Source: Bacteroidaceae bacterium (GTDB lineage: Bacteria; Bacteroidota; Bacteroidia; Bacteroidales; Bacteroidaceae). Taken from it: a stretch of 61,057 bases of DNA. Made by a program: the position numbers and the translations under genes. Positions 42,166 to 52,095 of the stretch are shown here, piece after piece. The notes under the pieces were generated by a model that ran no database searches, was not told the DNA's origin, and worked only from the letters and a program-made list of their open reading frames with translations. Each line of letters begins with the position of its first letter. The stretch's first letter is position 1. Location: positions 1 through 61,057 of the forward strand of contig JAFWBM010000011.1 of NCBI GenBank assembly GCA_017507105.1, in the 5' to 3' direction.

Positions 42166-45100
42166 ATGAGAATCGCCACACACATATATAACCTTCTTGT
42201 ATTGTTATTCACAGCCTTGATACTCACATTAACAGGCTGCGAAGATAAGCTACTTGACAATGGAACAGGAGAACATGAACAGATAGGTTTCTGTGCCAGA
42301 CTGACAGAGACTACACGAGGCATGTCGGGACATATGAACATCCCATACATTAATATTGTAGAGGAGGAATGGATGCTTAACGGCAATGAGCAGAAGAAGA
42401 ACACACGCGCAAATGTACTAAACAGCCTGGATGGTGTTAACGTTGGGATGTATGCTTACCAATACAACAATATAAATTCTCAAAGCGGAGTAGTATCAAA
42501 CCATCACTACCGTTTCATAAACAAAGAAGAGTTGCAAACAGCCGACCCAGGCTCTCCGGTGCTGTGGAACACTGTAGTACAGGATTCACTGCGTGTATAT
42601 GGCTATGCCCCATATAACAACGATAACGTAACACTTACCAACAGCAACAACAATACCACAATAACATACAAAGTTGATAGTGATGTATTTAAACAGACCG
42701 ACCTTATAGCTACAGAGGTTAAGAAGGTGTCAGGAGAATATAACCAGAATATACCGCTTACCTTCAAACATATACTTACCGGAATACGTTTCAAAGCAGG
42801 ATTCTCGTGCAAAGTAAAGAGCCTGAAGATTGAAAAGGTATACAGCAAAGGAGAGTATACTATAGGAGAGATATGGCGTAACCGTTCAGAGATAGCCGAT
42901 TTTGCCCTGCCTATAGCAAGCGAAGGAAAGGTGTGCGAGCAGAATGAGTATATCACTGATGGAGAGTACATATTGATGATGGTGCCGCAGATTCTTCCCA
43001 ACGACGCATGTGTTGTTATGGAGTATGAAGGAGCAACATCCGGCACACCATCGGGTACCATAAGAGCAAGTCTCAAGGGATTGAAATGGGAAGAGGGCAC
43101 ATTGATAACTTATGTAATAAACCAACAGGCCGAAAAGAAATATGTATACTTTGACCTGAATGCCGGAAATGTAGTAATAAAGACCAAGAGCTATAGCGGA
43201 TATGTTTTTGTAGGAGGTAATGCTGTTAAAGTCTCTAAAACTTTCTCATCCATTCAGGAACAGGCAAACTATCACTACTATATATATCAATCGACAAACA
43301 GCAACAAGAACCAGACAGGATGGGAGAGTGCAGTAGAAACCGGTACATGCCGTATTCCATCCTACAAGCCTGTTGAAGTAAACGGAGAATTCTGGAGCAG
43401 CTACATAACAAATAACAGTAGCGTAGAGAGTGTTATAGAGAAATGGGATACAGAGGCAAACATAACATCTGACAAGAACAACGTTACGGTACCGACAACA
43501 GCTACAGGTGTTGTCAGAGCTACAGGACGAACCAGCACAGCCAATTACATAAGCGTACTGGGAGAGGCATGTGAAGGAGCCGCTGCCACAATATCCACCA
43601 CCGACTCCACCATCTGTACAATAACTATCGACAATATATACTCGACACATATGGTAAGAAGTACAGGACGAACAACGGGTGGAATAACATATAAACCTAC
43701 AACAGATAAGTCCCGACTTACCATAAACATGATTGGAGACAATAGAGTCGGCAGTATCCACTATTACAGTGGCAAAGTCGCAAGTGCACTTTTGAATAAC
43801 AACAGACTTATACTCCAAGGTAGCGGTTCACTGACTGTTGCCACATCCGACTTCTACAAAGGCATGTCGGCTCAGTCGAGCAATGTAGCAACATATCAGG
43901 GAGATAAAATAACAGGTTACTTTAGTAACTATTGGTGTTCGGCAATTGGAGGAAACGACGGTATTGAAGGTAATTCCATCGGCATTTTCATAAATAGCGG
44001 AACTGTTTTTGCCGGTACAACACAAGCAGAGAACTGCACAGCCATTGGTGCAGGAGGAAACGACAAAGGTGTAATTACAATATCGGGAGGAAATGTAACA
44101 GCTGTTGCAACAACGACAGGAACAGCCATAGGAGGCGGTATCGGTTTCAGCTCAACTGGAGGAGTGGGTAACGTATATATAAAAGGTGGAAACGTATTTG
44201 CATATAACCATATAAACGAATGGGAGATACCAAGCGCAGCTATTGGAAGTGCCGGTTCATGGCAGGAGAGAGGAGGTAATGGCGAAGTTGTAATCTCGGG
44301 TGGATATGTTTATGCACAGACTGCTTTGGGCACTGCCATTGGAGGTGGCAGTAGTGAGACACGTGAAGGTGGAGATGCAACGGTCACGATATCGGGAAAC
44401 AGCTATGTAATAGCAAAGAGTATCTCAGGAATAGATAAATACACAAATACCGAGTATGCCGCAGGAGCCGGTATTGGTGGTGGTACCGGTGGTACAGGAA
44501 AGACACAATCAGGCAAGGAGGCCTATGGCGGCTCGGCTTTCATTACAATAGAGGGTAACCCTACTATACGTACAGGTTCTATTGGCGGTGGAAAGACAAA
44601 CAACCCGAAAGGCACAATAGGATATGCTCAGATTACGGTAAAAGGAGGCGATATCATGGCACAGTTTGTCATGGCTGCCGGTGCCGATAAGAGTAAAGAT
44701 ACCGAGTTCAACATGTCGGGCGGCACCATAAGCAATAGTTTTGTAAATGACAAAGAGTATTATCATGTATCGGACTATGGAGGTGCCGTTTACATGGAGG
44801 ATGGAAAATTCACCATGACCGGAGGAACAATACAAAACTGTACATCCGAAGCCGGTGGCGCGATATACATAAAGAAGGGAGATAACTCGAACAAGACACC
44901 CGAGTTCTTGATGAAAGGGGGAACCATAAAAAAATGTATATCGGAAACTCATGGAGGTGCACTATACATAGAAGACGGAAATGTCACCATATCGGGAGGA
45001 ATCATAAGCGGTAATCTTGCTCGCAAAGGTAACGGAGGAGGTATATATATCGCAGCCGGCAACCTATCTATGGATGGTAATTCCGAAATAAGCGATAACT

Positions 45101-45744
45101 CGGCGCTGCAAAGAGAAAACAAGCTATTGGGCAATGGTGGAGCCATCTATGCCACATCGACAGAGAGCGATGTTAATATAGATATAAAATCGGGTTATAT
45201 AATAAACAACACATGTGATGCCAATGGTGGCGGACTATGTGTAAACATGAATGAAAACCATAGTACCGCTAACGTAACAGTGGGAATTGAAGGCAGCACA
45301 GATATAACAAACCCCGATATTTCGGGTAACAAGTCGGTACTCTACGGAGGAGGATTATATGCAATAGGAGAAAATGCAATAATAAGAATCTACAGCGGAC
45401 AGATAATGTACAACCACGTATCCAACTATGTACCCAACGAGAATGTTACAAACATGCTTGGAACGGTTATTCTTAAAGGCGGTAATGTTACACACCAAAA
45501 GGTTACATTCGACTCAAATGCCGACGATGCAACGATTGATGGACAAAAGACCTACGTACAGAACATCGTTACTGCCACAAACAGTTCTCTGGTACCACCC
45601 GACAACAGTCTGGTTCAGCGCAACTTCTATGACTTCCAGGGATGGAACAGCCGTCCCGATGGTAATGGTATGACATATACAGCCGGACAACTGATGAACA
45701 TCACAGAGGACATTACGTTGTATGCTCAGTGGAAAGAGCAGTAA
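42166..45744 (+). CDS. Fimbrillin/beta-helix/InlB-repeat chimera, probable fimbrial tip adhesin
   Basis: 1192 residues, the last and longest gene of the operon. Lipobox LTGC (Cys25), LTETTRGM with Arg51, and a fimbrillin-like domain with VYGYAPYN and FKHILTGIRFKAG (about 60-350). From about residue 540 to 1100 short Gly-rich repeats (GGTI-N, GGAVYMEDGKFTMTGGTIQN, GGGIYIAAGN) predict a right-handed beta-helix. The last about 80 residues form an InlB B-repeat (YDFQGWNSRPDGNGMTYTAG...ITLYAQWKE). The order of anchor-like head, beta-helix and surface repeat fits a tip adhesin exposed to the host or neighbours. No ligand can be named. Confidence 0.8.
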   Translation: MRIATHIYNLLVLLFTALILTLTGCEDKLLDNGTGEHEQIGFCARLTETTRGMSGHMNIPYINIVEEEWMLNGNEQKKNTRANVLNSLDGVNVGMYAYQYNNINSQSGVVSNHHYRFINKEELQTADPGSPVLWNTVVQDSLRVYGYAPYNNDNVTLTNSNNNTTITYKVDSDVFKQTDLIATEVKKVSGEYNQNIPLTFKHILTGIRFKAGFSCKVKSLKIEKVYSKGEYTIGEIWRNRSEIADFALPIASEGKVCEQNEYITDGEYILMMVPQILPNDACVVMEYEGATSGTPSGTIRASLKGLKWEEGTLITYVINQQAEKKYVYFDLNAGNVVIKTKSYSGYVFVGGNAVKVSKTFSSIQEQANYHYYIYQSTNSNKNQTGWESAVETGTCRIPSYKPVEVNGEFWSSYITNNSSVESVIEKWDTEANITSDKNNVTVPTTATGVVRATGRTSTANYISVLGEACEGAAATISTTDSTICTITIDNIYSTHMVRSTGRTTGGITYKPTTDKSRLTINMIGDNRVGSIHYYSGKVASALLNNNRLILQGSGSLTVATSDFYKGMSAQSSNVATYQGDKITGYFSNYWCSAIGGNDGIEGNSIGIFINSGTVFAGTTQAENCTAIGAGGNDKGVITISGGNVTAVATTTGTAIGGGIGFSSTGGVGNVYIKGGNVFAYNHINEWEIPSAAIGSAGSWQERGGNGEVVISGGYVYAQTALGTAIGGGSSETREGGDATVTISGNSYVIAKSISGIDKYTNTEYAAGAGIGGGTGGTGKTQSGKEAYGGSAFITIEGNPTIRTGSIGGGKTNNPKGTIGYAQITVKGGDIMAQFVMAAGADKSKDTEFNMSGGTISNSFVNDKEYYHVSDYGGAVYMEDGKFTMTGGTIQNCTSEAGGAIYIKKGDNSNKTPEFLMKGGTIKKCISETHGGALYIEDGNVTISGGIISGNLARKGNGGGIYIAAGNLSMDGNSEISDNSALQRENKLLGNGGAIYATSTESDVNIDIKSGYIINNTCDANGGGLCVNMNENHSTANVTVGIEGSTDITNPDISGNKSVLYGGGLYAIGENAIIRIYSGQIMYNHVSNYVPNENVTNMLGTVILKGGNVTHQKVTFDSNADDATIDGQKTYVQNIVTATNSSLVPPDNSLVQRNFYDFQGWNSRPDGNGMTYTAGQLMNITEDITLYAQWKEQ

Positions 45745-45770
45745 TCAGATAATTTATTAATTCAAAATAA

Positions 45771-45806
45771 TCAATCTCCATCAGGTAAACGCCTGATGGA
45801 GATTGA
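45771..45806 (+). terminator. Terminator of the fimbrial operon
   Basis: A 15-bp perfect stem (45771-45785 with 45792-45806) with a 6-nt loop, 26 bp after the stop, followed by CGTTTAAAG. No strong T-run, but the stem is long and well placed. Confidence 0.7.
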
Positions 45807-45838
45807 CGTTTAAAGAGAGTGGCTGCGATGCCATCTAC

Positions 45839-45914
45839 ATGAAACTTTACAGGAACTTAATGGATAATATATAAACGGGAGATAGTTCCTGAATAATATT
45901 CATTAAAGTTTCAT
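45839..45914. other. Nested inverted repeat at the 3' end of the small unknown gene
   Basis: Outer arms 45839-45849 and 45904-45914 (11 bp) and inner arms 45850-45857 and 45884-45891 (8 bp) are all perfect. The right side has a 12-nt bulge between the two stems. It covers the last codons of the minus-strand gene at 45903 and could fold as its 3' end structure or terminator. Confidence 0.4.
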
Positions 45915-46220
45915 ATCTATGGCATCGGCAAGCGAACTGTTCAATGGAGGGACCGACGAAGGTATATCAAAATCGCTCTTCTTAAGAGGACGAGGAGCAC
46001 GATAGATTCCGCTACCTATTAACTCCTGTGTGTCCACATAGAAGATTCCCGATTGTTTGTCAGACTTTACGATGACAAAGCCATCATAAGTCAACTCACT
46101 CTCATAAACCTTGCGCAAAAACTCCGCTCTGTCTGAAACGCGCATACACTTAACTCCACTCTCGGTAATCACCTCTTCGAATCTGTCGAGAAGATGATTC
46201 ATTAATTTTTCATTCAACAT
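45903..46220 (-). CDS. Small conserved hypothetical protein
   Basis: 105 residues from ATG 46220 (MLNEKLMNHLLDRFEEVI); the upstream part of the ORF starting at 46262 is hydrophobic and looks like chance extension. A further Met at 46202 is also possible. The segment LTYDGFVIVKSDKQSGIFYVDTQEL suggests an alpha/beta fold. Highly charged, no signal or membrane segment. I do not recognise it. It is convergent with the fimbrial operon and isolated from its neighbours by hairpins. Confidence 0.6.
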   Translation of the reverse strand: MLNEKLMNHLLDRFEEVITESGVKCMRVSDRAEFLRKVYESELTYDGFVIVKSDKQSGIFYVDTQELIGSGIYRAPRPLKKSDFDIPSSVPPLNSSLADAIDMKL

Positions 46221-46388
46221 CCAACGATATTTAATAATTACAAATAATAGAGAAAAAAACACTTTTATTCTTACATTAAAAAGAATAATTATTTCTCTTT
46301 TGCAATAATAAATACCACTTTCGCGTTTTTGCTAGTTTTTGCCCCTATTTTTTAACATCTTTTAACCGAATATTTGATTTTTCGGCAC

Positions 46389-47045
46389 TTAACCTAAGAA
46401 TTTCTCGAGAATCATCCACACTGCAACCATGTGACAAACATCGCCAAGCAGTACGAAGAAATGAAAGACTGAGTGTATATATTTTACCTTGTGAAAACTG
46501 TAAAGTACAGCACCTGTTATATAACTAACCCCTTCGGCCAAAACCAAAAAAAATACCCATCCGTCTACGCGTTCGTAAAAATGTTTTATAGCAACAAGTA
46601 TAACAAGCCCCATGAGCACGAAACAGGTTGTCTCGATATAGTTATGCCTCTTGAGTGCAAAAAGGCTCATACAGGTGCCTACAATGGCGCACAGCCAGCA
46701 AAAGATAAATATACCCCATCCCCAATAACCTGCATCGTAAAGAACAATGAGCGTAATAGGGGAATAACTGCCGGCAATGTGCCAATATATTGCCGAGTGA
46801 TCGAGCTTTCTCAATGTCTGTTTTGTCTCTCCAATGGGAAAGGAGTGATAGAGAGTAGAAAAAAGATAGGAACTTACGACACCAAATAAATAGAGCCATA
46901 AACTCACCTGTACCACAGTATTGCCCAAACGGTAACCTTTTACAAGAAAAATGGTACAAACAACGATTCCCATCAATATGCCTACGCCATGCGAAATGGC
47001 ATTTACAAACTCTTCACCCTTTGTGTATTTCTTTAGTAAGTTCAT
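46389..47045 (-). CDS. Hemolysin III / YqfA-family seven-helix membrane protein
   Basis: 218 residues with seven predicted membrane helices. The signature GEEFVNAISHGVGILMG near the N-terminus, SSYLFSTLYHSFP with the S-x-x-Y-H motif, LRKLDHSAIYWHIAGSYSP and the late SVFHFFVLLGDVCHMVAVW with conserved His residues are typical of the hemolysin III/TrhA branch of the PAQR family. Those His residues probably bind zinc. Despite the name, a role as membrane-energetics or lipid-related protein is more likely than haemolysis. Upstream, TAAATTTG (47058-47051 minus) fits a -7 box placed very close to the ATG; weak. Confidence 0.88.
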   Translation of the reverse strand: MNLLKKYTKGEEFVNAISHGVGILMGIVVCTIFLVKGYRLGNTVVQVSLWLYLFGVVSSYLFSTLYHSFPIGETKQTLRKLDHSAIYWHIAGSYSPITLIVLYDAGYWGWGIFIFCWLCAIVGTCMSLFALKRHNYIETTCFVLMGLVILVAIKHFYERVDGWVFFLVLAEGVSYITGAVLYSFHKVKYIHSVFHFFVLLGDVCHMVAVWMILEKFLG

Positions 47046-47066
47046 AGTAACAAATTTAATGGTGCT

Positions 47067-47122
47067 AATATATACAAAAAAACGAAGACCATTATTTTGG
47101 TCTTCGTTTTTTTGTATATATT
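47067..47122 (-). terminator. Terminator after glgP, perfect 24-bp stem
   Basis: 47067-47090 is the exact reverse complement of 47099-47122, with an 8-nt loop. A run of seven A/T pairs sits within the stem. It begins 10 bp after the glycogen phosphorylase stop, read leftward, and ends just upstream of the hemolysin III gene. Confidence 0.8.
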
Positions 47123-47131
47123 ACATATCTA

Positions 47132-49696
47132 TTATGCAAGCCATTTAACGAACGCGAAGTCCTGACGATGAGGCAACTCCTCGTGCTTGGGGTACATACG
47201 ATAGCAGATTCTGAAGCTACCTGCGTTGTTCATCACATACTCGGTGTGGAATGTGAAGATATTACCCTCGCGCTTGATAACGTCAAGAGGCTGTACCGAG
47301 AATACATAATCGCGGCCATCCTTATCTGTTGCAAGTGTAACGAGCTCGATACCTACTGCATCGTCCAAGCCCTTCTCATCAACCTTGAATGTGATGCTAT
47401 ACTTGTTACCTGCATTGATAGTACCTGCCTCAACATTTGAGTCACGCTCGGCCGAGATAACCTCGATATCGTTCCACTTGGCAGCAACAGCCTCCTTCCA
47501 AGTTGCAAGTTCACGTGCAGCCTTGCTGTCGTTTGCAACGAGGTGATGGTAACGCTGACCCAACTTACCATAGAACTTGCTATAGTAGTCATCGAGCTGA
47601 CGTTTCATTGTGAAGTGAGGAGCGATACCTGCTATTGAGTTCTTTATATAACCAATCCACTCATCGCTGTATGCCTTGTCGCCACGATTGTAGTACAAGG
47701 GAAGAATCTCGCTTTCGAGCAATGTATATATTGTTGCAGCATCGAGCTGATCCTGGAACTCCTGGTTCTGATATGTACGTTTCTCCTTAAGAGCCCAACC
47801 TGCACCGGGTTTGTAACCCTCGCACCACCATCCATCGAGAACCGAGAAGTTAAGAACACCGTTCATAAGTGCCTTCTCACCTGATGTACCTGATGCCTCA
47901 AGAGGACGTGTAGGAGTATTCATCCAGATATCAACACCCGATACGAGCATCTTAGCAAGCTGCATATCGTAGTTCTCGAGGAAGATAATCTTACCAACAA
48001 ACTCGGGACGACGTGAAATCTCGATGATACGCTTGATGAGACCCTGACCTGCGCCATCGTGGGGGTGAGCCTTACCTGCGAACAAGAAGATGATAGGACG
48101 TTTCTCGTTGTTGAGAATCTTAGAAAGACGCTCAAGGTCGGTGAATAGAAGGTGAGCACGCTTGTATGTTGCAAAACGACGCGCAAAACCAATTACAAGT
48201 GCATCGGGGTTAATCTTGTTAACGATATCTACAATGCGCATGGGGTCGCCCTGATTCTTGAGCCAGTTCTCGCTAAATGCCTGACGAATGTACTCGATAA
48301 GACGTTTCTTAAGAGCTACACGTGTCTCCCAAATTGTATCATTGGGTACATTGTGTATTGCCTCCCAGATAGAAGCGTTAGACTGGTCGCCCATAAAGTT
48401 GGGGTCGAAATATTTAGCGTAGAGGTTTCTCCACTCTGTTGCTGCCCATGTGGGGAAGTGAACACCGTTGGTAACGTAACCTACGTGGTTCTCTGAGGGG
48501 AAGTAGCCTTTCCATATTCCTGCAAACATATCCTTAGATACCTTACCGTGAAGACGGCTCACACCATTAATCTCCTGGCATGTGTTGCAAGCGAATGTAG
48601 ACATACAGAAACGCTCGTTAGCATCACCTGCATTGATACGACCAAGATTCATGAGGTCATCCCATGTGATGTTAAGCTGAGCTGCATAACCCTTCATATA
48701 CTTGCCGAAGAGTGTTGCATCGAAATAGTCGTGACCGGCAGGAACAGGTGTGTGGACTGTATAAAGACTTGATGAACGTACAATCTCCAAAGCCTCCTCG
48801 TAAGAGTAACCATCCTTGATGTACTGTGTAAGACGGTAGAGGTTGCAAAGTGCAGCATGACCCTCGTTGCAGTGATAGATATCTTTCTTGATACCGAGTT
48901 TCTCGAGCATGATCATACCACCGATACCGAGCAAAATCTCCTGCTTCAAACGGTTTTCCCAATCACCACCATAAAGCTTGTGTGTTATAGGACGGTCGTA
49001 CTCACTGTTCATCTCGAAATCGGTATCGAGAAGGTAAAGTGATACGCGACCTACGTTCACACGCCATACGTTAGCATGAACTAAGTAATCCATGAAGGGA
49101 ACGCTCACTACCATAGGTGTGATACCGTCTGCCTCGTAAACGCGGTCAATGGGGAGTGTATTGAAGTTCTGTGCCTCGTAGTTAGCTATCTGAGAGCCAT
49201 CCATTGAGAGTGACTGAGAGAAATAGCCATATCTGTACAAGAAACCTACAGCACACATATCGACATTTGAATCTGAAGCCTCTTTCAGATAGTCACCGGC
49301 AAGAATACCAAGACCACCTGAATATATTTTCAGTACATGAGAAAGACCATACTCCATACAGAAGTATGCTACAGAAGGACGGTTTGCATCGGGCTTAACG
49401 TCCATATATGCGCGGAACTGTGCATATACCTCATCAAGTTTCTTAAGAACGTTCTTATTCTTAGCAAGTTCATCGAGTTTCTCTACACCGAGTTTCTCGA
49501 GCAAAAGAACAGGATTCTCAACACACTCCTCATAGAGCTTTGCATCGAGCATACGGAACAAGTCCTTTACATCCTGATTCCACTCCCACCACAAGTTATG
49601 AGCCAACTCCTCGAGTTTGGCAAGGGGTTCGGGAATGTACGATTTAACACTGATCGCTTTCCAAGCGGGTTGATTTGAGTTACTAATTGCAATCAT
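47132..49696 (-). CDS. glgP: Alpha-glucan (glycogen) phosphorylase
   Basis: 854 residues, GT35. It releases glucose 1-phosphate from glycogen with pyridoxal phosphate as cofactor. The N-terminal DUF3417 part (about 1-110) reads [21 protein letters not shown], followed by [34 protein letters not shown] typical of the TIGR02094 branch, [10 protein letters not shown] in the middle and [14 protein letters not shown] near residue 610 with the PLP lysine. Length matches this subfamily. It follows the GT3 glycogen synthase by 91 bp, so synthesis and breakdown are linked in one transcript or adjacent units. Confidence 0.93.
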   Translation of the reverse strand: MIAISNSNQPAWKAISVKSYIPEPLAKLEELAHNLWWEWNQDVKDLFRMLDAKLYEECVENPVLLLEKLGVEKLDELAKNKNVLKKLDEVYAQFRAYMDVKPDANRPSVAYFCMEYGLSHVLKIYSGGLGILAGDYLKEASDSNVDMCAVGFLYRYGYFSQSLSMDGSQIANYEAQNFNTLPIDRVYEADGITPMVVSVPFMDYLVHANVWRVNVGRVSLYLLDTDFEMNSEYDRPITHKLYGGDWENRLKQEILLGIGGMIMLEKLGIKKDIYHCNEGHAALCNLYRLTQYIKDGYSYEEALEIVRSSSLYTVHTPVPAGHDYFDATLFGKYMKGYAAQLNITWDDLMNLGRINAGDANERFCMSTFACNTCQEINGVSRLHGKVSKDMFAGIWKGYFPSENHVGYVTNGVHFPTWAATEWRNLYAKYFDPNFMGDQSNASIWEAIHNVPNDTIWETRVALKKRLIEYIRQAFSENWLKNQGDPMRIVDIVNKINPDALVIGFARRFATYKRAHLLFTDLERLSKILNNEKRPIIFLFAGKAHPHDGAGQGLIKRIIEISRRPEFVGKIIFLENYDMQLAKMLVSGVDIWMNTPTRPLEASGTSGEKALMNGVLNFSVLDGWWCEGYKPGAGWALKEKRTYQNQEFQDQLDAATIYTLLESEILPLYYNRGDKAYSDEWIGYIKNSIAGIAPHFTMKRQLDDYYSKFYGKLGQRYHHLVANDSKAARELATWKEAVAAKWNDIEVISAERDSNVEAGTINAGNKYSITFKVDEKGLDDAVGIELVTLATDKDGRDYVFSVQPLDVIKREGNIFTFHTEYVMNNAGSFRICYRMYPKHEELPHRQDFAFVKWLA

Positions 49697-49787
49697 ATTT
49701 TTAATATATGGTTATTTATTTACACTTTACATTGAAACAACTCAAAAATCTGCCACACATAATACATGTGCAAGCAGACGAGATGAA

Positions 49788-51449
49788 TCATTTTCTTTCC
49801 GCAGCAGCCTTCAGAGCAAAATCATAAGCGCGTAAATAGTTGTTAATAAAGTGTTTCCACAACGCTTTATCGGCCAACTTAGACACTTTCTGCCTATACT
49901 CGGCGACCTCTTTCTCGGAAATTTTTGCAAAGGTACAAATAATTTTTGTAATAACATCGGCTGCATCGAAATAGTTGCTATCATTTCTTTCAACAACCTC
50001 TACACCATCACTCAGAAGGCCTTTTCTCTTTAGTACAGAATTTACCCAAAGACCAAATCCCGCAAGATTGGTGGTAATTGTAGGTATATGGAAAGCTGCG
50101 CTCTCGAGCGGAGTGTATCCCCAAGGCTCATAATATGAAGGATATATACTTAGGTCATTACCTATAAGGACATCGTAATATTCCTTGTTGAATATGCCAT
50201 CACTGCCTTTAAGGTAGCATGGAACATATATAACCTTAACCTTGTTCTTGCCATCATAATTGGCCAATCCCATCTTACGTATAGAGACAGCTATTGCATC
50301 TTCATTGAAGTTACACAGATGGTGGGTAAGGTATGGATCGGCAAGAGGAATACTCCACTCCTGCTCGTTAGTTGCCAGACGTTTCTGCAGGTCTCCACGT
50401 CCGCAATCCGACCATGCCGGCACATCAATGAAGGCTATGACATCGCGCTCCAGGTCATCGTTGGCATTAAGACGTGCCATTGTCTCTAGGAACAAATCGA
50501 TACCTTTGTTGCGCATCTCCATACGTCCGCCTATACCTATTATAAGTGCATCGTCCGAAATTGTACAACCCGTAAGGGCACGAGCAACACGCAGACGCAA
50601 AGCACGAGCCTCGGCACGACGCTCATCGAAGAGCTTGCCTACGGGAACAAAATCTTTCTCAAAACCATTCTCAAGGATAACGTCGATATCGCGCTCTATC
50701 AGCTGCTTGCACTCGTTGGCAGTCAACTCGCTCACTGTTGTGAAGCAATCGACATTATGTGCCGACTGTTTCTCTATTGAGTGTTTCGACTGCACATTTA
50801 GTTCATCAGCCATCTGATCGCCATTATATCCATCAAAGAAATCGTAGAGTGGTTTTCCGTTAGATGCAATTGAACGTCCTATGCTTGTTGCATGAGTTGT
50901 AAATATGGTACCTACAGCGGGCAGGTTTTTCTTGAGGTAAAGTGCTGCACTACCGCTCTGCCACTCATGCGCCTGTACAACGACATTATCTTTAGCTGTC
51001 AGATGGAACTTATAGAAACTCTCTATCACACATCCTACCGCGTAGCCAAAAAGGACTGAGTCGTCATAGTCGCCATACGCATGCAATGAGTCGACCTTAA
51101 AATTATCCCAAAGCATATAATAGAAACTCTCTTTCTCGCTATAGTAAGCATCAAAATCGACAAGTATAACCTTAGGACGGCCGGGAATCTCCCAATATCC
51201 GCAACGCACTTTGAATTTTTCATCCTCAATGCTGTTGCGCCATTTCTTCCACAATCTCTTATCCTCGGTAAAGAGAGGATTATCATTTTCTACCCACAAA
51301 TCGGGACCTATATATATAGTATTCAACTTCTCTATGGAAGAAAGCGTCTCTGCTTTTGTAGAAAGAACAGTATATATACCACCGACCTTATTACACACCT
51401 CCCAGCTAATCTCAAAAAGATAGTCGGGGAGCATTAGATTATTTTTCAT
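49788..51449 (-). CDS. Glycogen synthase, GT3 (animal/fungal-type) family
   Basis: 553 residues. LFEISWEVCNKVGGIYTVLSTKAETL at the N-terminus is the GT3 hallmark (E--WEv--KvGGIytV--tKa). Further motifs: VVVQAHEWQSGSAALYL, TTHATSIGRSIAS, FTTVSELTANECK and the C-terminal SYYEPWGYTPLESAAFHIPTITTNLAGFG (the E-P-x-G-x-T-P-x-E donor loop). It extends alpha-1,4-glucan from UDP-glucose, unlike the ADP-glucose GT5 GlgA of E. coli. GT3 synthases are found in several Bacteroidetes. The length (about 550) is shorter than in animals. The paired glgP recycles the polymer. Confidence 0.9.
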   Translation of the reverse strand: MKNNLMLPDYLFEISWEVCNKVGGIYTVLSTKAETLSSIEKLNTIYIGPDLWVENDNPLFTEDKRLWKKWRNSIEDEKFKVRCGYWEIPGRPKVILVDFDAYYSEKESFYYMLWDNFKVDSLHAYGDYDDSVLFGYAVGCVIESFYKFHLTAKDNVVVQAHEWQSGSAALYLKKNLPAVGTIFTTHATSIGRSIASNGKPLYDFFDGYNGDQMADELNVQSKHSIEKQSAHNVDCFTTVSELTANECKQLIERDIDVILENGFEKDFVPVGKLFDERRAEARALRLRVARALTGCTISDDALIIGIGGRMEMRNKGIDLFLETMARLNANDDLERDVIAFIDVPAWSDCGRGDLQKRLATNEQEWSIPLADPYLTHHLCNFNEDAIAVSIRKMGLANYDGKNKVKVIYVPCYLKGSDGIFNKEYYDVLIGNDLSIYPSYYEPWGYTPLESAAFHIPTITTNLAGFGLWVNSVLKRKGLLSDGVEVVERNDSNYFDAADVITKIICTFAKISEKEVAEYRQKVSKLADKALWKHFINNYLRAYDFALKAAAERK

Positions 51450-51550
51450 TTAGAAGCTATTAAAGTTTCTGATTTTAATTAATGTTGTTTTTCACTTATA
51501 CCCACAAACGGGGGTATCATCAAAAGAAGATGAAACCCTCGTTGTACTAT

Positions 51551-51588
51551 ACTTATAACCGGTTACGTTTTTGTAACCGGTTATAAGT
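51551..51588 (-). terminator. Terminator of the V-ATPase operon
   Basis: A 16-bp perfect stem (51551-51566 with 51573-51588) with a 6-nt loop, 12 bp after the K-subunit stop on the minus strand. The 101 bp from it to the glycogen synthase start hold only a weak 6-bp hairpin near 51500; no clear consensus promoter for the glycogen genes is visible. Confidence 0.7.
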
Positions 51589-51600
51589 AGAACATCTGTT

Positions 51601-52068
<468 letters not shown>

Positions 52069-52095
52069 TTAGTTTTTATTTATTATTAAATTTTT

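Noticed and set aside
42603-43100. Minus-strand ORF inside the tip adhesin gene
   Set aside because: Shadow of a real plus-strand gene with signal peptide and recognised domains; the minus product has no recognisable features.
51495-51520. Second terminator between glycogen synthase and the V-ATPase operon
   Set aside because: Only about 6 bp of stem around the CCC/GGG stretch and no T-run; too weak compared with the 16-bp stem at 51551-51588.
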